Below, in pieces: positions 1 to 8,630 of a stretch of DNA of 20,403 nt. Both the position numbers and the translations under genes were made by a program. Every line of letters starts with the position of its first letter. Within the stretch, counting starts at the first letter, position 1. The notes beneath the pieces were generated by a model. It searched no databases and was not told where the DNA came from. It worked only from the letters and a program-made list of their open reading frames with translations. The DNA is from Desulfurellales bacterium (GTDB lineage: Bacteria; Campylobacterota_A; Desulfurellia; Desulfurellales; Hippeaceae): the NCBI GenBank assembly GCA_027074255.1, contig JALTDI010000177.1, positions 1-20,403 of the forward strand, written 5' to 3'.

Positions 1-206
1 TCGTCGCTGAAATCTATTTCGTGCTCATCGAGAATCTTTTCCAGAGTAACGACGTATTCTGCTAAGTTTTCGAATTCTTCTATTATAATATGATGAGGAG
101 CCTTTGTCAGCATTGTGTCGATAAAATTTCTTACATCATCATACGTTGGTTCTTTAATATCATCTAATGGTGAATTAAATATCGGACCTAAAGACTTATC
201 CGCCAT
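1..206 (-). CDS. Unrecognised protein, N-terminal 68 residues (3' end outside window)
   Basis: An open frame begins with ATG at 206 and runs off the left edge without a stop. A strong ribosome site (AGGGGG) lies about six bases upstream of the ATG, so the start is well supported. The visible 68 residues begin MADKSLGPIFNSPLDDIKEP and are acidic, without membrane segments, signal peptide or cysteines. The stretch around residues 40-68 is rich in Glu, Leu and Ile and looks helical. I do not recognise the family. The gene lies downstream of the korDABC operon on the same strand, but a terminator and a possible promoter separate them, so it is probably its own transcription unit. No function is proposed. 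Confidence 0.7.
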   Translation of the reverse strand, partial: MADKSLGPIFNSPLDDIKEPTYDDVRNFIDTMLTKAPHHIIIEEFENLAEYVVTLEKILDEHEIDFSD

Positions 207-244
207 CTTCAACCCCCTTATAAAATTTAGACTTCATACAAAGA

Positions 245-272
245 ATTTTACTTATTTGATTGTGCTTTTCAA
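245..272 (-). promoter_or_regulatory. Possible sigma70-type promoter for the left-edge gene
   Basis: On the minus strand TTGAAA (267-272) and TAAAAT (245-250) are 16 bases apart, just upstream of the gene starting at 206 and downstream of the kor terminator. Both boxes deviate from consensus and the region is AT-rich, so chance is possible. Confidence 0.35.
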
Positions 273-318
273 GGTAAATTGTCTGTTTGATAAAAGAAGA
301 AATACTGTAAGTATAAAT

Positions 319-354
319 AAAAAAGAGGCTGTCGATTATAATCGGCAGCCTCTT
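319..354 (-). terminator. Intrinsic terminator of the icd-korDABC operon
   Basis: The dyad at 325-352 has outer arms GAGGCTG and CAGCCTC, and pairing continues inward across almost its whole length with one non-Watson-Crick position. On the minus strand it is followed at once by a run of six T. It starts about 22 bases past the korC stop. The + strand has no T run after the hairpin, so termination is one-directional. Confidence 0.88.
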
Positions 355-375
355 GCAGTTCATCGGTACAAGAAT

Positions 376-948
376 TTATTTCTTTGCCTCTGCTTCTTTC
401 CTGAATTTTTCTCCAACCTCTAAACCCAAATTATATGCTTTCATATTCAAGTCCAAAAATGCCGGTGGAACATCGTCCTTGATTGCATCTCTGACAGCCT
501 CAGCATCTAAAACATGCGTTAATCCGACGCATACACCCACTGCGATTACATTCATCGTGACAACATTGCCAATTTCGTGTTTTGCTACATTTACTAATGG
601 GTATTCATAAATCTTCCATCTCTTTCTATCTTCATCAGCTACTTTAATCAGTCCCGGATCAACAAGCACATAAGAGCCTTCTGCTACGTCACCCTTATAG
701 GCATCATAAGCTTTTTGGTGAGTAGCCAAGAAAAAATCGACATGAGTTGTTTCGGAAAACGCAATAGGCTTATCGGAAATAATTACATCTGCCTTGGCAG
801 CTCCGCCTCGCACCTGAGAAGTGTAGGTAGGCGCTTGCGTGGCATAATAATTTGTATGAAAAACAGCAGCGTGGGCAAGAATTGTGCCTGCGGTCAGCGA
901 ACCCTGTCCTCCTACTCCCCCGAATCTTAATTCATAGTGGTATCCCAT
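376..948 (-). CDS. korC: 2-oxoglutarate:ferredoxin oxidoreductase, gamma subunit
   Basis: This is the gamma subunit of a CoA-dependent 2-oxoacid:ferredoxin oxidoreductase, which with KorA, KorB and KorD interconverts 2-oxoglutarate and succinyl-CoA plus CO2 using ferredoxin in the cytoplasm. The 190-residue protein carries the family's N-terminal glycine loop (FGGVGGQG, about residues 9-16) and the conserved segment TYTSQVRGGAAKADVI near residues 41-56. I chose ATG at 948 rather than an in-frame start at 978: 948 has AAGGGG/AAGGA upstream and clears the korB stop by 14 bases, while 978 would overlap korB. It is the last gene of the operon and is followed by a strong terminator. The family also includes 2-oxoisovalerate and pyruvate enzymes; the four-gene order and the neighbouring isocitrate dehydrogenase favour 2-oxoglutarate. 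Confidence 0.9.
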   Translation of the reverse strand: MGYHYELRFGGVGGQGSLTAGTILAHAAVFHTNYYATQAPTYTSQVRGGAAKADVIISDKPIAFSETTHVDFFLATHQKAYDAYKGDVAEGSYVLVDPGLIKVADEDRKRWKIYEYPLVNVAKHEIGNVVTMNVIAVGVCVGLTHVLDAEAVRDAIKDDVPPAFLDLNMKAYNLGLEVGEKFRKEAEAKK

Positions 949-962
949 TTCCTTACCCCTTC

Positions 963-1910
963 TTATATTTTTTTCCATTCTTTTAGTGGAGTTTCTACAT
1001 CATAAGGATAAAGTCCTTTTAGTTCTTCTCTTGTTATGCTGTATTTGTCTTTATCCGTCAGAGTTCCCTTTACATACTTAGCCCAGTAATCTGAACTATC
1101 CTGAGACTTATTTACCAATTCCTTATAAGAATCAGTTAATTCCGGTTTTTTATCATCAACATGTAGAATACCTGTTACGAATTTGCCTTCCAATTCTTCT
1201 TCACTCATCCTTTTTGCCTTTGCCTGGGAAACTAAGGTATTTTTCATAAACTCCATCAGTTTGACCGGGTCTCCGAGTTTATTTCTTCTTCCGAAGTTAA
1301 CAGGGCAAGGGCTGAACACATCAATTAAACTGAATCCGTGATGAGCAAGGCCTTCCTTTATGTATTTCTTCAAATGAATGGGGTCACCGGCAAAGCCCCT
1401 TGCTACAAATGACGCACCTGCTCCTATTGCCGTTTGGCATACATCTATTGTGGGTTCATAACTGCCTCTTGGAGCAGTAGATGCCTTTGCACTTGACGGG
1501 GTAGTGCAGGAATGCTGTCCGCCCGTCATACCGTATATCCAGTTATTAATCAGAACTACCGTTATATCCACATTTCTTCTGCAGGCATGCAGAAAATGGT
1601 TGCCACCGATATGGACTATATCTCCGTCACCGCCGAAAACGAAAACATGCTTATCTGGATGGGACATTTTAACTCCTACGGCAGTAGGAATAGCCCTTCC
1701 GTGCAGTGTATGGAGAGTGTGGAAGTCCACATATCCTGTAACACGGGCTGCACACCCGATACCGGATACCATTGCACAGTCATTTTTATCCCAGCCCAAC
1801 TCATCTATAGCCTCTATATAAGCCCTCAGCACTATTCCGTCTCCGCATCCAGGGCACCAGTAAAGAGGCATTTTTTCCATTCTTAAATAATTTGCGTAAT
1901 TTACAGCCAT
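963..1910 (-). CDS. korB: 2-oxoglutarate:ferredoxin oxidoreductase, beta (thiamine diphosphate) subunit
   Basis: This subunit binds thiamine diphosphate and one part of the iron-sulfur system of the ferredoxin-linked 2-oxoglutarate enzyme. Visible motifs in the 315 residues are CPGCG (19-23), IGCAAR (51-56), the Mg-ThDP binding GDGD (94-97) with the following INNWIYGMTGGQ (121-132), all typical of the beta subunit of this superfamily. The start ATG overlaps the korA stop by one base (TAATG), which points to translational coupling. Length is somewhat longer than the 270-290 residues common in the family; the extra part is a charged C-terminal extension after about residue 230. Partners are encoded on both sides. 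Confidence 0.93.
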   Translation of the reverse strand: MAVNYANYLRMEKMPLYWCPGCGDGIVLRAYIEAIDELGWDKNDCAMVSGIGCAARVTGYVDFHTLHTLHGRAIPTAVGVKMSHPDKHVFVFGGDGDIVHIGGNHFLHACRRNVDITVVLINNWIYGMTGGQHSCTTPSSAKASTAPRGSYEPTIDVCQTAIGAGASFVARGFAGDPIHLKKYIKEGLAHHGFSLIDVFSPCPVNFGRRNKLGDPVKLMEFMKNTLVSQAKAKRMSEEELEGKFVTGILHVDDKKPELTDSYKELVNKSQDSSDYWAKYVKGTLTDKDKYSITREELKGLYPYDVETPLKEWKKI

Positions 1911-3106
1911 TATTCACCCCCTCCGAAACTCTTCACTTCTTCATCGCTCAAGCAAATCTCAACATCCTTTTCCGGATTCTTAACTTTTTCAAGTATTTGA
2001 TTAGGTCTTATAGGTACTCCGGCAGCCTGAAGGACGCTGTATATAGGAATTTTGCCTGCTATTACTCTTTCAACCTCTAAGAGATATTGTCCTAAATTCA
2101 GCTCTGCAACAATGATACTCTTAACTCTATCTCCCAATTCCTTTAATTGTTTTTCTGCAAGCGGCCAAATGGTTATAGGTCTGAACATACCTACTTTAAG
2201 CCCTTCCTCTCTTGCTTCGTCAACTGCTACACGGGCAGATTCTGCTGTGGAGCCATAGGCGACTATACAAACATCCGCATCATCCATCTTGTAGTACTCG
2301 AATTTCTCTATTTCGTCTATATGATTTAAGATTTTATTCTGCAGACGTTTTTCCTGCCATTGTACATATTTAGGTACAACCGTAGGGAAACCCGTCTTAT
2401 CGTGATTTAAGCTTGATATATGGAATCTATAGCTTTTTCCGTCTTCTGTCCACCATTTAGCCAAAGGAGGTATTTCATAATTATAGTCGAAAGGATAATA
2501 CTCCTCGGGTTCAACAGTAGGCTGATCTCTATCTATAATTTCTACCTCTTCTGGATCCGGCAGATAGACCTTTGCGTGTAAGTGAGTTAGAAGTCCGTCT
2601 ATCAGCAGATATACAGGCTGTCTAAATTTTTCTGCTAAGTTGAATGCCCTTATGGTCTCAAATACGACTTCTTGAGCGTTGCAGGGTGCAAGGGCAATTA
2701 CAGGATGGTCTCCGTGTGTTCCCCATTTAGCCTGCATAATATCCGCCTGTGACGGTCTTGTAGGAAGACCGGTACTCGGGCCACCTCTCATAGCATTCAC
2801 AACGACTATCGGTACTTCCATTATACAGGCTTCTCCAAATGCTTCCTGCTTTAAGGATATGCCAGGACCGCTGGAAGCCGTCATAGCCTTGACACCGGAT
2901 GCAGCTGCTCCAACACAGGCATTTATACTAGCAATCTCATCTTCCAGCATAATAAAGGGTACACCTTTTTCCGGCATTATTCTGGAGAGTCTTTCGGGGA
3001 TTTCACTTGATGGAGTTATCGGATAGCCGGCATAAAAACCGCAGCCTGCAATAAGCGCAGCCTCTGCGATAGCGGCGTTAGCGTTTAAAAATTCAACTCT
3101 TCCCAT
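1910..3106 (-). CDS. korA: 2-oxoglutarate:ferredoxin oxidoreductase, alpha subunit
   Basis: This is the alpha subunit of the CoA-acylating 2-oxoglutarate:ferredoxin oxidoreductase. The 398-residue protein has the YPITPSSEIPE signature (28-38), which contributes to substrate and CoA binding, and the diagnostic stretch GPSTGLPTRPSQADIMQAKW (109-128) followed by GTHGDHP. The C-terminal third (from about residue 280, ADVCIVAYGSTAESARVAVD) is the transketolase C-terminal-like domain. Unlike some relatives, the gamma subunit is not fused in front of it but encoded separately as korC. It starts nine bases after the korD stop with a GGAGGA ribosome site, and its stop overlaps korB. The match to the OorA/KorA type is strong; the exact 2-oxoacid is inferred from gene order and context. 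Confidence 0.94.
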   Translation of the reverse strand: MGRVEFLNANAAIAEAALIAGCGFYAGYPITPSSEIPERLSRIMPEKGVPFIMLEDEIASINACVGAAASGVKAMTASSGPGISLKQEAFGEACIMEVPIVVVNAMRGGPSTGLPTRPSQADIMQAKWGTHGDHPVIALAPCNAQEVVFETIRAFNLAEKFRQPVYLLIDGLLTHLHAKVYLPDPEEVEIIDRDQPTVEPEEYYPFDYNYEIPPLAKWWTEDGKSYRFHISSLNHDKTGFPTVVPKYVQWQEKRLQNKILNHIDEIEKFEYYKMDDADVCIVAYGSTAESARVAVDEAREEGLKVGMFRPITIWPLAEKQLKELGDRVKSIIVAELNLGQYLLEVERVIAGKIPIYSVLQAAGVPIRPNQILEKVKNPEKDVEICLSDEEVKSFGGGE

Positions 3107-3115
3107 TTGTTCCTC

Positions 3116-3388
3116 CTATTTACTTTTTGTAATAGTTTGTCCCTGACTATCTTTAAATATTATTTCTGTGCCCATATCTGCAACAGTTATTGCAAAGTCG
3201 GGACATATCTGCTCGCATAATTTGCAGCGAATGCAGTTTTCGGGTCTTGCAACCTTTGCCATTGCTCCCATCCAGACACCCAAGGATTCTACCATTTCTA
3301 AAACATTTTTGGGACATACATGCACACACAGTCCGCATGCTTTACACAAGCTTTCGTTGATCTCAACCGGTAAGCGTTCTACAGCCAT
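3116..3388 (-). CDS. korD: 2-oxoglutarate:ferredoxin oxidoreductase, delta (2x[4Fe-4S] ferredoxin) subunit
   Basis: This 90-residue protein is a bacterial-type ferredoxin subunit that passes electrons between the ThDP subunit and free ferredoxin. It has two cluster motifs: Cys15, 18, 21 with Cys25-Pro, and Cys52, 55, 58 with Cys62-Pro. The spacer between them (LEMVESLGVWMG) is longer than in small clostridial ferredoxins, as in other KorD/OorD subunits. An in-frame GTG lies three codons upstream, but it falls inside the ribosome-binding sequence GAGGTG, so ATG at 3388 is the right start. It is the first kor gene and follows icd by 53 bases with no terminator between, so icd and korDABC are probably co-transcribed. 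Confidence 0.92.
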   Translation of the reverse strand: MAVERLPVEINESLCKACGLCVHVCPKNVLEMVESLGVWMGAMAKVARPENCIRCKLCEQICPDFAITVADMGTEIIFKDSQGQTITKSK

Positions 3389-3394
3389 ACTTTT

Positions 3395-3400
3395 CACCTC
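3395..3400 (-). promoter_or_regulatory. Ribosome binding site that fixes the korD start
   Basis: GAGGTG on the minus strand lies six bases before the ATG at 3388. The GTG contained in it is in frame with korD and would be an automatic start choice, but it is part of the Shine-Dalgarno sequence. Confidence 0.75.
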
Positions 3401-3441
3401 TTCCTTTAAACTTTTTTAATAACAAGTTTCTTTATTGTGCG

Positions 3442-5682
3442 CTAAATTTCATCCACTATTTCGTTAAATGTTCTGCTTGGTCTCATTGCATGAACTGTTT
3501 TTTCTTTATCGGGGAAGTAATATCCTCCTATATCAACAGGAGAGCCCTGAGCCGAAAGTAGTTCATTATTGATCTTATCCTCGTTTTGAACAAATTTATC
3601 TGCAATGTTTGCAAACTTTTCTTGCAGCTCTTTATCTTCTGTCTGTTCAGCCAATGCTTTGGATAGATACATGGTAAAATAGAAGTGTTCACCGCGGTTA
3701 TCCAGTTCATTAACCTTCCTTGACGGCCATTTTCTGTTTTCTAAAACCATTTCAACAGCTTTATCCACAGCATCTGCAATAACTTTAACCTTCTTATTTT
3801 TATTTTTGTTGTATATGAAATCCAATGATGCCCATAGTGCAGTGAATTCTCCCAAAGAATCCCATCTGAGATGTCCCTCATCAAGCAGCTGCTGTATATG
3901 TTTTGGAGCAGAACCGCCGGCTCCTGTCTCAAACAAGCCGCCGCCTGCCAATAACGGGACAATAGACAGCATCTTTGCACTGGTTCCGATTTCAGTTATA
4001 GGAAATAGGTCTGTTAAATAATCTCTTATGGCGTTGCCGGAAACAGAGATTGTATTTAGTCCCTTTCTGATTCTCTCCAGAGAAAATTTCATAGCATCCT
4101 GCGGCGCCATTATGTGAATCTCCAGGCCATTAGTATCGTGTTCTTTTAGGTATTTTTCGACTTTTTTAATAACCTGAGCATCGTGAGCCCTGTTTTTATC
4201 CAGCCAGAATACTGCCGGTTCACCGGATGCTTTTGCTCTGTTGACAGCCAGTTTTACCCAATCTCTAATGGCCACATCCTTGGCCTGAGTTCCTCTCCAT
4301 ATATCGCCTTCATCAACTTTGTGCTCCATTAAAACATTGCCGTCAGCATCAACCACCCTTACCGTGCCCTTTCTATGCATTATAAAAGTCTTGTCGTGTG
4401 AGCCGTATTCCTCGGCTTTCATGGCCATTAAACCTACGTTGGATACACTGCCCATAGTTGTGCGGTCAAATGCTCCGTTGGCTTTGCAGTCGTCTATAAC
4501 AACCTGATACATTGTAGAATAGCATCTATCAGGTATAACTGCTTTCGTGTCGTGAAGCTCATTGTCTTTTCCCCACATCTTTCCGCCGTCACGTATAACA
4601 ACGGGCATAGAGGCGTCTATTATGACAAGGTTGGGAGCATGCAGGTTTGTTATACCCCTTTTACTGTCCACCATAGCAAGGTCGGGATTTTTATCATAGA
4701 CAGCCTGAATAGCATCTTCTATCTCTTTTTTCTTATCCTCGGGCAATTTCTGAATCTTGGAATAAACATCGCTCAGTCCATTGTTCGGATTAACGCCTAT
4801 TTCTTTAAATGTGTCCGCATATTTATCAAAGACATCTTTGAAATAGATTGTCACAGCGTGTCCAAACATCGGAGGGTCAGAAACCTTCATCATAGTAGCC
4901 TTTAAATGCAGAGAAAACAGTATGTCCTGTTTTTTAGCATCCTCAATCTGTTCTTCAAAGAACTTTCTCAAAGCCTTAACGTTCATAAATGTGGTGTCAA
5001 AGATTTCGCCGTCAAGCAGATGCAGTTTATCTTTCAAAACGGTTGTGCTGCCGTTTTCATCAACGAATTCAAATTTAACGTCTGTTTCTTTCTCTATTGT
5101 TACTGATTTTTCGTTGCCGTAAAAATCATTTTCATCCATATGAGCAACATGGGTTTTACATTTAGAATCCCACGGCTGAAGCGGCAGACCCATTGCTGTA
5201 GGGTATTTGCGTGCTATCTTTTTAACAGCAGCAGGTGCCCTTCTGTCTGAATTTCCCTGTCTCAAAACGGGGTTTGCCGCACTGCCCAAAACCTTTGCAT
5301 ACCTTTCTTTCAAAGCTTTTTCCTCATCTGTTTTAGGCTCTTCGGGATAGTCCGGAACATCATATCCCTTTTCCTGAAGTTCTTTAATAGCCGCCTGCAG
5401 CTGAGGAATCGAAGCGCTTATGTTGGGCAGTTTTATGATATTAGCCTCTGGCTTGTTAACGAGTTCTCCAAGATAGCCAAGATCATCTGAAACCCTCTGT
5501 TCTTCTTTCAGGCGTTCGGGAAAAAGAGCAAGAATCCTATTCGCAAGCGATATATTTCTCGTTTCGATGTCTATATCGCCGTACTTCAAAACAGCTCTAA
5601 CAACAGGGAGAAGGGAGTGTGTAGCAAGCATGGGAGCTTCGTCTGTTTCTGTCCAGATAATTTTCGTGTTTTTCACGTCCAT
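3442..5682 (-). CDS. icd: Monomeric NADP-dependent isocitrate dehydrogenase
   Basis: This enzyme interconverts isocitrate and 2-oxoglutarate plus CO2 with NADP. At 746 residues it is the monomeric IDH type, about twice the length of the common dimeric enzyme and not similar to it in sequence. The substrate loop [14 protein letters not shown] lies at 137-150, metal and substrate residues follow in [17 protein letters not shown], and the cofactor region is [17 protein letters not shown]. Lys594, His595 and Arg606 match the positions that select NADP in the Corynebacterium enzyme (Lys589, His590, Arg601), so NADP use is predicted. The start is supported by AAAGGAG eight bases upstream. It is transcribed from a good promoter with a leader of about 135 bases and runs into korDABC, whose product uses or makes 2-oxoglutarate. 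Confidence in the family is very high; the direction of flux in the cell cannot be read from sequence. Confidence 0.97.
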   Translation of the reverse strand: MDVKNTKIIWTETDEAPMLATHSLLPVVRAVLKYGDIDIETRNISLANRILALFPERLKEEQRVSDDLGYLGELVNKPEANIIKLPNISASIPQLQAAIKELQEKGYDVPDYPEEPKTDEEKALKERYAKVLGSAANPVLRQGNSDRRAPAAVKKIARKYPTAMGLPLQPWDSKCKTHVAHMDENDFYGNEKSVTIEKETDVKFEFVDENGSTTVLKDKLHLLDGEIFDTTFMNVKALRKFFEEQIEDAKKQDILFSLHLKATMMKVSDPPMFGHAVTIYFKDVFDKYADTFKEIGVNPNNGLSDVYSKIQKLPEDKKKEIEDAIQAVYDKNPDLAMVDSKRGITNLHAPNLVIIDASMPVVIRDGGKMWGKDNELHDTKAVIPDRCYSTMYQVVIDDCKANGAFDRTTMGSVSNVGLMAMKAEEYGSHDKTFIMHRKGTVRVVDADGNVLMEHKVDEGDIWRGTQAKDVAIRDWVKLAVNRAKASGEPAVFWLDKNRAHDAQVIKKVEKYLKEHDTNGLEIHIMAPQDAMKFSLERIRKGLNTISVSGNAIRDYLTDLFPITEIGTSAKMLSIVPLLAGGGLFETGAGGSAPKHIQQLLDEGHLRWDSLGEFTALWASLDFIYNKNKNKKVKVIADAVDKAVEMVLENRKWPSRKVNELDNRGEHFYFTMYLSKALAEQTEDKELQEKFANIADKFVQNEDKINNELLSAQGSPVDIGGYYFPDKEKTVHAMRPSRTFNEIVDEI

Positions 5683-5720
5683 AGCACCATCTCCTTTAAA
5701 AAATTTTTTATTTTTTAATC

Positions 5721-5749
5721 GGCAGAATTTACTTTTTTACTGTTCTGCC
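5721..5749. repeat. Inverted repeat in the icd leader
   Basis: Perfect 7-base arms GGCAGAA (5721-5727) and TTCTGCC (5743-5749) flank a 15-base AT-rich loop, within the predicted 5' leader of icd. No T run follows on either strand, so it is not an intrinsic terminator. It could be a leader hairpin or an operator. Confidence 0.45.
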
Positions 5750-5823
5750 AACTTACAATTAAGTTCTAAAATGCACCTTAAAAATTAAATAAACAAACCT
5801 TTTACCTTTATATTCCCTGTGCA

Positions 5824-5852
5824 GGTATATATAAAATAACCCTTTATGTCAA
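5824..5852 (-). promoter_or_regulatory. Sigma70-type promoter of icd-korDABC
   Basis: On the minus strand a perfect TTGACA (5847-5852) is followed after 17 bases by TATACC (5824-5829). A start near 5817 would give a leader of about 135 bases before the icd ATG at 5682. A TATATA at a poorer spacing overlaps the -10 box. Confidence 0.62.
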
Positions 5853-5880
5853 GTAATATTTGACCTTATTCTATGAGATA

Positions 5881-5895
5881 GTGCAAACCGTGCAC
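5881..5895. promoter_or_regulatory. Short dyad GTGCA-N5-TGCAC upstream of the icd promoter
   Basis: A perfect 5-base inverted repeat centred about 70 bases upstream of the predicted icd transcription start. The same GTGCA/TGCAC word recurs three more times between the icd ATG and the usp stop (5772, 5819, 5945). It could be an operator; there is no T run to make it a terminator for the upstream operon. Confidence 0.3.
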
Positions 5896-5963
5896 CAAAC
5901 TTCTAAGAGGATATTGCCATTATAAATGCTATTTGAGAAAATGCTGCACTTCTTATACGTTTT

Positions 5964-6791
5964 TTATCTGACAATCAGCATAGAGAAGTTTGTTTTCTTT
6001 CTGAGAATTGATTCTGTTGTGCTGCCGAGTATCATCTCAAGTAATCGATTCTTGCCGTATGCTCCGATAAACAGCAAAGGGTTGTCTTGGTCGGATGTGA
6101 ATTCTATTATCGAACGAATTGTATCGTCGGATTCAATGAATTGTTTATCCAATTCATTCGGCAGCTCGGCAAAAAGCTTATCGGCCTTTTCTTTGTCGGT
6201 ACCTACATTTACTATTTTTATATCTGTCTGAAAATGCTCCTTGTAAAACTCGGCATAGTGTAAAGCCGATTCTGCCACACTGCTTCCGTCGTATGCAACA
6301 ATCAATGTTCGCGGTGTATAGAAATGTTCATCGGCCACAAACAGAGGTTTTTCTATCTTTCTGACAACCGGTTCTATATTTGAGCCGAGAATACCTCTTT
6401 CATACGATGCATTTACGCCTTTTTTGCCGATGAAGACCATATCGGCTTTTTGAGATTCATCTATTATTAAAGTGGAGACAATGCCAGTTTTCATTTTGGT
6501 TGTTAATTCAACGCCGTAAAAATCCGTTATTTCTTTGAATGACGTTAAGATATTATTGCCCTTTTCCTGCAGCATGTTTTTTATTTTACTTACAAAATCC
6601 GATAGCGGTTCAAGCCCGAGAGCGCCGCTTAAATCGTACATAAAAGAACCCTCTAACTGTACGATATCTACAATGTGTAAAGCCTCCAATTTTGCACTTA
6701 GTCTCTTTGCGATATATGCTGAATATTTCATAACAGATGTGCTGTATTGACTTGAATCAACACATGCCAGTATATTGTTAATCTTAACCAT
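5964..6791 (-). CDS. Tandem-domain universal stress protein (UspA family)
   Basis: The 275-residue protein consists of two UspA-type alpha/beta domains, about 1-153 and 160-275, each starting with a short hydrophobic strand and Asp (ILACVDSS; LIVAYDGS). Usp proteins bind ATP or AMP and help survival under stress; the precise role here is unknown. The ATP loop G-2x-G-9x-G-S/T is exact in domain 2 (Gly243, Gly246, Gly256-Ser257-Thr). Domain 1 has GKKG followed by ten rather than nine residues before GSN (122-137). It is the last gene of the PHP-lipoprotein-ftsH-usp operon; its ATG overlaps the ftsH stop by eight bases and its ribosome site (GGAGGA) lies inside ftsH. No clear terminator follows before the icd promoter. 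Confidence 0.9.
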   Translation of the reverse strand: MVKINNILACVDSSQYSTSVMKYSAYIAKRLSAKLEALHIVDIVQLEGSFMYDLSGALGLEPLSDFVSKIKNMLQEKGNNILTSFKEITDFYGVELTTKMKTGIVSTLIIDESQKADMVFIGKKGVNASYERGILGSNIEPVVRKIEKPLFVADEHFYTPRTLIVAYDGSSVAESALHYAEFYKEHFQTDIKIVNVGTDKEKADKLFAELPNELDKQFIESDDTIRSIIEFTSDQDNPLLFIGAYGKNRLLEMILGSTTESILRKKTNFSMLIVR

Positions 6792-8628
6792 CGTCTCCTC
6801 CTTCCATAATCTCTTTTAATTCCTCTTCGTTAATTATTTCCAATTCGAGCAATTTATTTGCAAGCGTTTCCAATTTGTCTCTATTTTGAAGCAGTATGTC
6901 CTTTGCCTTTTTGTAGGATACCTGCATTATCTTTGAAATTTCTTCATCTATCAGCTCTTTTGTTTTTTCACTTATCTCGTCTTTATCTTTAATTATTCCC
7001 TCCGATGTTAAAAACTTTGTAGCGCCGGGTTTTTCTAAAACAACAAGTCCCAATTTATCATCCATTCCGAATTGGGTAACTATGGCTCTTACTATATCCG
7101 TGGCTCTCATCAAATCATTTTGGGCACCCGTGGAAATTGTATTAAAAACGATTTCCTCAGCAGCTCTTCCGCCGAACAAAACGGTTACCTTATCCATCAT
7201 ATCTTCCTTCGTTATCAGATACTTCTCATCTGTCGGCAGCTGCTGGGTGTAGCCAAGAGCAGACAACCCCCTTGGGACTATGGAAATTTTGTGTACCGGG
7301 TCAGCCCCGGGCAAAAGATGTGCAATGATGGCGTGTCCCGATTCATGATATGCCACACGTTTCTTTTCGTCACCCGTTATAACCCTATTCTTCTTTTTCA
7401 AACCGGCGAGCTGTCTTTCTATTGCTTCCTCAAAATGTTCCATATGGACGGCATCTTTGTTTTCTCTTGCGGCAAGCAGAGCCGCCTCGTTAACGATATT
7501 TGCCAAATCCGCTCCGACCAACCCCGGTGTCATTTGTGCAAGTGTTTTAATATTGATATCATCTCCAATCTTTATCTTTTTTATGTGAACTCTAATAATT
7601 GCCTCTCTGCCGTTTACATCCGGCTTGTCGACTATTATCTGTCTATCAAAACGCCCGGGTCTCAAAAGAGCAGGGTCTAAGACCTCCGGCCTGTTTGTTG
7701 CAGCCATTATTATAACCCCGACCGATGAATCAAAACCGTCCATTTCAGCAAGCAGCTGATTTAGTGTCTGTTCTCTTTCGTCGTTTGAGCTTAGAGAGTT
7801 CATGGCTCTGCTTTTTCCTATTGCGTCTATTTCGTCTATAAAAACGATACAGGGTGAGAGTTTTTTTGCCTCGTTAAACAGATCTCTTACCCTACTTGCC
7901 CCAACACCCACAAACATCTCTACAAATTCCGAGCCGCTTATGCTGATAAAGGGCGTTCCCGCTTCTCCTGCTGTTGCTTTTGCCAGCAGTGTTTTGCCTG
8001 TTCCGGGTGCTCCGACGAGCAGCACCCCTTTTGGAGCTCTTCCTCCCAGGCGCTGATATTTCTGCGGATCTTTGAGATATTCTACCACCTCTTCGATTTC
8101 CTGTTTTGCTTCTTCGGCTCCCGCAACATCGGTGAATTTTACATCCGGCTTTTCATTTAAATAAACCTTGAACTTGCTTTTTCCGAGCCCGAACAGACTG
8201 CCGCTTGCTCCTCTCATCTTTTTTGTCATCATCCACCATAAAAAGAATAAAAATCCAAAGGGCAGAATCCAGCCGAAGATTAAATTTGTGAGCCACGTAT
8301 TTGTTATCGTACCCGAAAAACTGATATTATGCTTCTCTAAGTCTTTAACCAAATTGGGGTCGTTGACGCTTATTGTAATAAACTCTTTTTTCTTGTTGTT
8401 TTTATCTATATAGACGCCTTTTATGTATTTGTCCGACAGTTTGCATTTTTTTATCCTGTTTTGGCTTATTAGTTTCTTAAATTGAGAATATGATATAGTG
8501 GTTTTCTGAGTTGTGAAATAGTATTGATACATATAAAACATTAAAATGCCCAAAACTATATATACAAGAGAGAATTTGGAAAAGTTATTTATGCCTTTCG
8601 GCGCTTCTTTTTTATCTTTATTGTTCAT
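6784..8628 (-). CDS. ftsH: ATP-dependent zinc metalloprotease FtsH
   Basis: FtsH is a hexameric inner-membrane AAA+ protease that degrades damaged membrane proteins and regulatory proteins. The 614 residues show two membrane segments (about 20-38 and 112-133) flanking a roughly 75-residue periplasmic domain, then the AAA+ module with Walker A GAPGTGKT (206-213), pore loop [17 protein letters not shown] (235-251), Walker B IVFIDEID (261-268) and RPGRFDR (323-329). The peptidase domain carries the zinc site HESGH (428-432) and a third ligand, Asp505, in the [11 protein letters not shown] segment. Length and order are normal for the family. The ATG lies two bases after the stop of the lipoprotein gene and lacks a strong Shine-Dalgarno, so its translation is probably coupled to that gene. 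Confidence 0.97.
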   Translation of the reverse strand: MNNKDKKEAPKGINNFSKFSLVYIVLGILMFYMYQYYFTTQKTTISYSQFKKLISQNRIKKCKLSDKYIKGVYIDKNNKKKEFITISVNDPNLVKDLEKHNISFSGTITNTWLTNLIFGWILPFGFLFFLWWMMTKKMRGASGSLFGLGKSKFKVYLNEKPDVKFTDVAGAEEAKQEIEEVVEYLKDPQKYQRLGGRAPKGVLLVGAPGTGKTLLAKATAGEAGTPFISISGSEFVEMFVGVGASRVRDLFNEAKKLSPCIVFIDEIDAIGKSRAMNSLSSNDEREQTLNQLLAEMDGFDSSVGVIIMAATNRPEVLDPALLRPGRFDRQIIVDKPDVNGREAIIRVHIKKIKIGDDINIKTLAQMTPGLVGADLANIVNEAALLAARENKDAVHMEHFEEAIERQLAGLKKKNRVITGDEKKRVAYHESGHAIIAHLLPGADPVHKISIVPRGLSALGYTQQLPTDEKYLITKEDMMDKVTVLFGGRAAEEIVFNTISTGAQNDLMRATDIVRAIVTQFGMDDKLGLVVLEKPGATKFLTSEGIIKDKDEISEKTKELIDEEISKIMQVSYKKAKDILLQNRDKLETLANKLLELEIINEEELKEIMEGGDDG

Positions 8629-8630
8629 AT

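Noticed and set aside
3389..3397. korD start three codons earlier at a GTG
   Set aside because: The GTG is part of the Shine-Dalgarno GAGGTG that serves the ATG at 3388.
5721..5749. Inverted repeat as terminator of the ftsH-usp operon
   Set aside because: It is not directly downstream of usp, lies beyond the icd promoter, and has no T run on either strand.
7072..7680. 202-codon open frame on the + strand
   Set aside because: It lies entirely opposite ftsH, whose full domain set is intact on the minus strand; its translation has no recognisable family pattern.
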